This document shows positions 6,499 to 9,213 of a stretch of 9,213 nucleotides of DNA, one piece after another; position 1 is the first letter of the stretch, and every line of letters starts with the position of its first letter. Source of the DNA: Azoarcus sp. Lineage in GTDB: Bacteria; Pseudomonadota; Gammaproteobacteria; Burkholderiales; Rhodocyclaceae. Under the pieces are notes generated by a model. The model saw nothing but the letters and a program-made list of their open reading frames with translations. It ran no database searches and was not told the DNA's origin. Where the stretch lies: the NCBI GenBank assembly GCA_031282905.1, contig JAITCV010000200.1:1-9213 (forward strand), in the 5' to 3' direction. A program made the position numbers and the translations under genes.

Positions 6499-7188
6499 TC
6501 AGTCTTCCAGTTCGATCTCGCCGCTGACGATCATGCGGATCTGGCTTTCGCCGGCTTCCAGAGGCATGGCGGTCGCGGCGGGTGCAAACGAGCGCTTGTT
6601 TTCCTCGAAGAAAACCGGGCCTCCCAGTCTGGCGTTCATGCCGATGTCAAGTTTCCTGATCTTGTAGGGTTTTCCCAAGGTTTTCGCCACCAGTCCGGCG
6701 CGGGCGTGGAAGCTGGCGATGGCTTCCTGGATGGCCTTGTCCTCGGCGGTCTGCCGGGTCTGCGGCGCGGGCGTGAAGCGCACGTTTTCCACGATCAGTT
6801 GTTTTTCCTGCAATTGGCCGAGGAGTTCCGAGAGCGCCGCCACATCCCCGGATTCCAGCAGCAATTCTGAACTCATTTGCCATTTCCTGTTGTGCCAGCC
6901 GGCAAAGGTATGCGTGCCGCCGCTCCGGTATTTTATGGTGTCATGGGTTTTCATGATGGCCTCGGCTTCGGTCACCAGGAGCTTGACCGCGTTTGCCGCC
7001 GCCTTGGGCGTGGAAGCGCTCGCCTGGGCGGTCACCGTGGCCTGGACAAGATCATTGGGCGCGTTCTGGACGGCTTCGGCGGAAAGCGTGATCACCGGCC
7101 CGGCCTGGGCGGCGGGCAGGGAAAGGAATACGAGGAGCAGGGCGGCAGTGCAAAGGGAAAGGAAGCGGAGATGAATCGCTCGGTTCAT
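6499..7188 (-). CDS. Exported SIMPL-domain (DUF541) protein
   Basis: A 229-residue protein with a clear Sec signal peptide: positively charged start (MNRAIHLR), hydrophobic core to about residue 25, and AQA cleavage motif at 27-29. The mature protein therefore starts near Gly30 in the periplasm or on the surface. The rest is one SIMPL/DUF541 domain with the usual alternation of beta strands and an Ala/Glu-rich helix (about 61-82). Later come LQEKQLIVENVRFTP (126-140), an Ala/Glu-rich helix near 148-166, and the closing strand with VSGEIELED at 221-229. Family members include an E. coli protein linked to oxidative stress tolerance, but the biochemical role is poorly defined and no catalytic residue can be named. 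AAGGAG ending 5 bases before the ATG at 7188 decides this start over a longer reading frame beginning at 7344. No functional partner is adjacent. Confidence 0.85.
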   Translation of the reverse strand: MNRAIHLRFLSLCTAALLLVFLSLPAAQAGPVITLSAEAVQNAPNDLVQATVTAQASASTPKAAANAVKLLVTEAEAIMKTHDTIKYRSGGTHTFAGWHNRKWQMSSELLLESGDVAALSELLGQLQEKQLIVENVRFTPAPQTRQTAEDKAIQEAIASFHARAGLVAKTLGKPYKIRKLDIGMNARLGGPVFFEENKRSFAPAATAMPLEAGESQIRMIVSGEIELED

Positions 7189-7268
7189 GGCTTCTCCTTG
7201 AAAAGGGTGAAAGTGAACAGGGTAAAAAAGCCGGAACAGTCTAGAGCATCCCTTGGATTGCGCGGAAA

Positions 7269-7424
7269 TCACCTGCCCGCCCGCCCGCGCGCCACCTCGA
7301 AGACGCCTTCGCTCGCCTGCAATGCGCTCGACCAGCACGCGCATTCGCGCGTGCTGTCCGGGCCGTGTTCCTTGCGCTTGCGGTCGTTGCGGACAGCATC
7401 GTATGGATCAGCGCAGGCGGTCAT
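7269..7424 (-). CDS. Possible small hypothetical protein (51 residues) downstream of trpD
   Basis: The frame starts at an ATG 62 bases after the trpD stop and encodes a charged peptide with DPYDAVRNDRKRKEHG (6-21) and a CACW motif (28-31). About 41 of its 50 sense codons after the start end in G or C, and it avoids codons rare in the neighbours; the frame used by the upstream extension of the SIMPL ORF looks less coding-like. The ribosome-binding site is weak (AGGCGG 8 bases upstream), and the ATG lies in the loop of the hairpin at 7414-7434. No homology is recognised. It may be noise in GC-rich DNA or a remnant. Confidence 0.2.
   Translation of the reverse strand: MTACADPYDAVRNDRKRKEHGPDSTRECACWSSALQASEGVFEVARGRAGR
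7333..7397. promoter_or_regulatory. Two mutually exclusive hairpins downstream of trpD
   Basis: CAGCACGCGC (7333-7342), loop ATTC, GCGCGTGCTG (7347-7356) is a perfect 10-base stem. GCTGTCCG (7353-7360) is also perfectly complementary to CGGACAGC (7390-7397). The two share 7353-7356, so only one can form at full length. They lie between trpD and the SIMPL gene start, both on the minus strand. The layout is switch-like, but no T-run follows on the minus strand and no known regulator site was recognised. Confidence 0.35.
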
Positions 7425-7440
7425 TGGCCGCCTGGTTTTC
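7414..7440 (+). terminator. Hairpin with T-run, terminator-like in the plus direction
   Basis: CAGGCGG (7414-7420), loop TCATTGG, CCGCCTG (7428-7434), then GTTTTC: a 7-base perfect stem followed by four T on the plus strand. Its T-run points toward trpD, against trp transcription, although no plus-strand gene ends nearby. On the minus strand the stem lies 53 bases past the trpD stop without a T-run, and there it may mark the end of the trp transcript. Confidence 0.35.
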
Positions 7441-7486
7441 GGCGTGGCGAATTCTTCTCTGGCCTTATCTGCCCTGATTTGCGAAC

Positions 7487-8521
7487 TCAGCTTTTCAGCC
7501 GCTGGTTGTAACGCACGAACTCTTCCAGTTTGGCCTTGGCCGCGCCGCTTTCGATCACCACGCGCGCGCGCGCGATGCCGTCGGCGATGGAATCGGCCAC
7601 GTTGGCGGCGTAGAGCGCCACGCCGGAATTGAAGACGACGATGTCGCGCGCCGGCCCCGCCTGGTTGTCGAGCACCTTGCGCATCACCTGGATCGATTGT
7701 TCGGGCGTTTCGACCTTGAGGTTGCGCGTGCCCGCCATGGCGATGCCGAACTCTTCGGGGTGGATGTCGTATTCGCTGATCTTGCCGTCTTTCAATTCGC
7801 CCACCATCGTCGCCGCGCCGAGGCTCACTTCGTCTACGCCGTCGAGGCCATGCACCACCACCACGTGCTTGCCCCCCAGGCGTTCCATGACTCGCACCAG
7901 GATGCCGACGAGGTCGCGGTGGAACACGCCGAGCAGGGTATTGGGCGCATCGGCCGGATTGATGAGTGGCCCGAGGATATTGAAGAGGGTGCGCACCCCC
8001 ATTTCACGCCGCACGGGGGCGATGTTCTTCATTGCGCCATGGAAGTTGGGCGCGAACATGAAGCCAATGCCGGTGTTGGCGATACAGTCGGCGACTTGCC
8101 CGGCGTCGAGCGCGAGGCTGGCGCCCAAGGTTTCGATGGCATCCGCCGCGCCGGATTTCGACGATACCCCGCGATTGCCGTGCTTGGCGACCCGCGCCCC
8201 GGCGGCAGCGATCACGAAGGCGCTGGTGGTCGAAATGTTGAAGGTGTGCGAACCATCGCCCCCCGTGCCGACGACATCGATGAAGTTGTCGGTGGGCGGC
8301 GGCACCGTGACCTTGATTGCCATTTCGCGCAGCACCGTGGCGGCGGCGGCGATTTCGCCGATGGTTTCCTTCTTGACCCGCAAGCCGGTGAGAATGGCCG
8401 CGGCCATGACGGGAGAGAGTTCGCCCGCCATGATCTGGCGCATCAGCGACAGCATTTCGTCATAGAAAATCTCGCGGTGCTCAATCGTGCGTTGCAGGGC
8501 TTCTTGCGGGGTGATGCTCAT
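7487..8521 (-). CDS. trpD: Anthranilate phosphoribosyltransferase
   Basis: Cytosolic enzyme that joins anthranilate to PRPP, forming phosphoribosyl-anthranilate in the second step of tryptophan synthesis. At 344 residues it is full length for the family. The PRPP/Mg-binding loop VGTGGDGSHTFNIST (84-98) is intact, as are KHGNRGVSSKSG (113-124), the anthranilate-region motif RTLFNILGPLINP (177-189) and HGLDGVDEVS (224-233). The helical N-terminal domain is complete. GGAG with a 6-base spacer supports the start at 8521. The gene follows trpG by 14 bases on the same strand, so the two are surely co-transcribed. TrpC commonly follows in proteobacteria, but here the next 298 bases hold only hairpins and a doubtful small ORF. 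Confidence 0.98.
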   Translation of the reverse strand: MSITPQEALQRTIEHREIFYDEMLSLMRQIMAGELSPVMAAAILTGLRVKKETIGEIAAAATVLREMAIKVTVPPPTDNFIDVVGTGGDGSHTFNISTTSAFVIAAAGARVAKHGNRGVSSKSGAADAIETLGASLALDAGQVADCIANTGIGFMFAPNFHGAMKNIAPVRREMGVRTLFNILGPLINPADAPNTLLGVFHRDLVGILVRVMERLGGKHVVVVHGLDGVDEVSLGAATMVGELKDGKISEYDIHPEEFGIAMAGTRNLKVETPEQSIQVMRKVLDNQAGPARDIVVFNSGVALYAANVADSIADGIARARVVIESGAAKAKLEEFVRYNQRLKS

Positions 8522-8535
8522 TTTCTTCTCCGGTA

Positions 8536-9114
8536 TCAGGCGACGGCTGTGCCCAGGAAATTTCTCAGGAGATCGTAACCGTGTTCGGTCATGATCGACT
8601 CGGGGTGAAACTGCACGCCCTCGACCGCGAGGCTGCGATGGCGCACGCCCATGATTTCGCCGTCATCGGTCCACGCGGTGATTTCGAGGCAGTCGGGCAG
8701 GCTTTCGCGTTCGATGGCCAGCGAGTGATAGCGCGTGCAGGCGACAGGATCGGGCAGGCCGCGAAACATCCCGGCCTGGTTGTGCCTGACCGGGGAGGTT
8801 TTGCCGTGCATGAGTTTTTGCGCATGCACGATTTTGCCGCCGAACGCCGCGCCGATGCTCTGGTGACCAAGGCAGACGCCGAGGATAGGGAGCTTGCCGG
8901 CGAATTCCCGGATCGCCGCCACCGAGATGCCTGCTTCTTCCGGTGAGCACGGCCCCGGCGAAATCACCAGATAGGTGGGCTTGTGCGCGGCGATTTCGTC
9001 GAGGGTGATCGCGTCGTTGCGAAACACGCGCACGTCGACGCCGAGTTCACCGAAATACTGCACCAGGTTGTAGGTGAAGCTGTCATAGTTGTCGATCATC
9101 AGCAGTGTGGGCAT
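8536..9114 (-). CDS. trpG: Anthranilate synthase component II, glutamine amidotransferase
   Basis: Class I glutamine amidotransferase subunit that releases ammonia from glutamine for TrpE, giving anthranilate from chorismate. It has 192 residues, the normal size for a stand-alone subunit. DNYDSFTYN (8-16), SPGPCSP (52-58), the nucleophile motif GVCLGHQ with Cys81, and VQFHPES with His170 and Glu172 complete the catalytic triad. In many bacteria this subunit also serves PabB for folate synthesis; that is possible here but cannot be decided. The start at 9114 matches the conserved N-terminus, though the Shine-Dalgarno is weak (GGA 8 bases upstream). A TATGAT box on the minus strand (9158-9153) could be a -10 element, but I see no matching -35. 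TrpE, its partner, is not in the window and would be expected upstream or elsewhere. Confidence 0.97.
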   Translation of the reverse strand: MPTLLMIDNYDSFTYNLVQYFGELGVDVRVFRNDAITLDEIAAHKPTYLVISPGPCSPEEAGISVAAIREFAGKLPILGVCLGHQSIGAAFGGKIVHAQKLMHGKTSPVRHNQAGMFRGLPDPVACTRYHSLAIERESLPDCLEITAWTDDGEIMGVRHRSLAVEGVQFHPESIMTEHGYDLLRNFLGTAVA

Positions 9115-9168
9115 CGTGATTCCATTGGGTTCGTTTTCGGGAAGAGCGATTCATCATACTACCCGATT

Positions 9169-9190
9169 GGGGACTCAGGGGACAGGGAGG
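9169..9190 (+). repeat. G-rich direct repeat upstream of trpG
   Basis: GGGGAC occurs at 9169-9174 and again at 9178-9183, followed by AGGGAGG. The wording TTGGGGAC...GGGGACAGG resembles short G-rich motifs that I recall around REP-associated tyrosine transposase repeats. The window ends too soon to see a full element or a paired arm, so it remains a partial repeat. Confidence 0.3.
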
Positions 9191-9213
9191 CAGAGGATAA
9201 ACAGGGCCATGGC

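Noticed and set aside
7275..7292. Possible G-quadruplex on the minus strand (three GGG runs)
   Set aside because: Only three GGG runs are close together, with a fourth run of just GG. This is common in GC-rich DNA and not enough for a confident call.
6499..7344. Longer 281-residue version of the SIMPL protein
   Set aside because: The extra 52 residues are arginine-rich and would bury the signal peptide. The ATG at 7188 has an AAGGAG site and starts directly with a classic signal sequence.
7697..8578. Plus-strand frame (293 codons) opposite trpD
   Set aside because: It overlaps trpD and the trpG end completely, and trpD has every family motif.

Overview
This is a GC-rich window (roughly 60% by eye) from what looks like a betaproteobacterial chromosome. 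That placement is an inference. It rests on the full-length malic enzyme/phosphotransacetylase fusion, the trpG-trpD pair, the uniformly high GC at third codon positions, and an intergenic palindromic repeat of a kind I associate with beta- and gammaproteobacteria. Species cannot be fixed from this sequence alone. I see no phage, plasmid, CRISPR, toxin-antitoxin or defence genes, and no rRNA or tRNA. The coding content is ordinary housekeeping metabolism, and the unusual material lies between the genes.

Layout. 1-461 has no convincing gene. It holds a compound repeat: a GTAGGTTGG tandem triplet, a long imperfect inverted repeat and two inner hairpins. 462-1874 (minus) is a multi-spanning GT-C-type membrane glycosyltransferase. 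1875-2166 is a divergent intergenic region with candidate promoters and a tiny overlapping leader ORF. 2167-4443 (plus) is NADP-dependent malic enzyme MaeB, followed after a structured 175-base spacer by 4619-6124 (plus), an acetyl-CoA hydrolase/succinate CoA-transferase family enzyme. 6125-6498 is a convergent intergenic region with two strong hairpins and a sharply AT-rich patch. 6499-7188 (minus) is an exported SIMPL-domain (DUF541) protein. 7189-7486 is a hairpin-rich spacer, possibly with a 51-codon ORF. 7487-8521 and 8536-9114 (minus) are trpD and trpG, 14 bases apart and clearly one transcription unit. 9115-9213 is the region upstream of trpG.

How the genes fit together. MaeB makes pyruvate, CO2 and NADPH from malate, and its C-terminal domain belongs to a family that binds acetyl-CoA. 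The next gene exchanges CoA between acetate and succinate (or hydrolyses acetyl-CoA). The pair therefore sits at the C4/acetyl-CoA node and may be co-expressed, although a terminator-like hairpin lies between them. TrpG and TrpD supply the glutamine amidotransferase half of anthranilate synthase and the next step of tryptophan synthesis. trpC, a frequent next gene in proteobacteria, does not follow trpD here, and trpE is not in the window. The glycosyltransferase and the SIMPL protein have no clear functional link to their neighbours.

I did not find a strong candidate for a new biological system. The best leads are the compound palindromic repeat at the left end, the overlapping minigene at the maeB start, the structured spacers at 4487-4576 and 6351-6463, and the mutually exclusive hairpins downstream of trpD.
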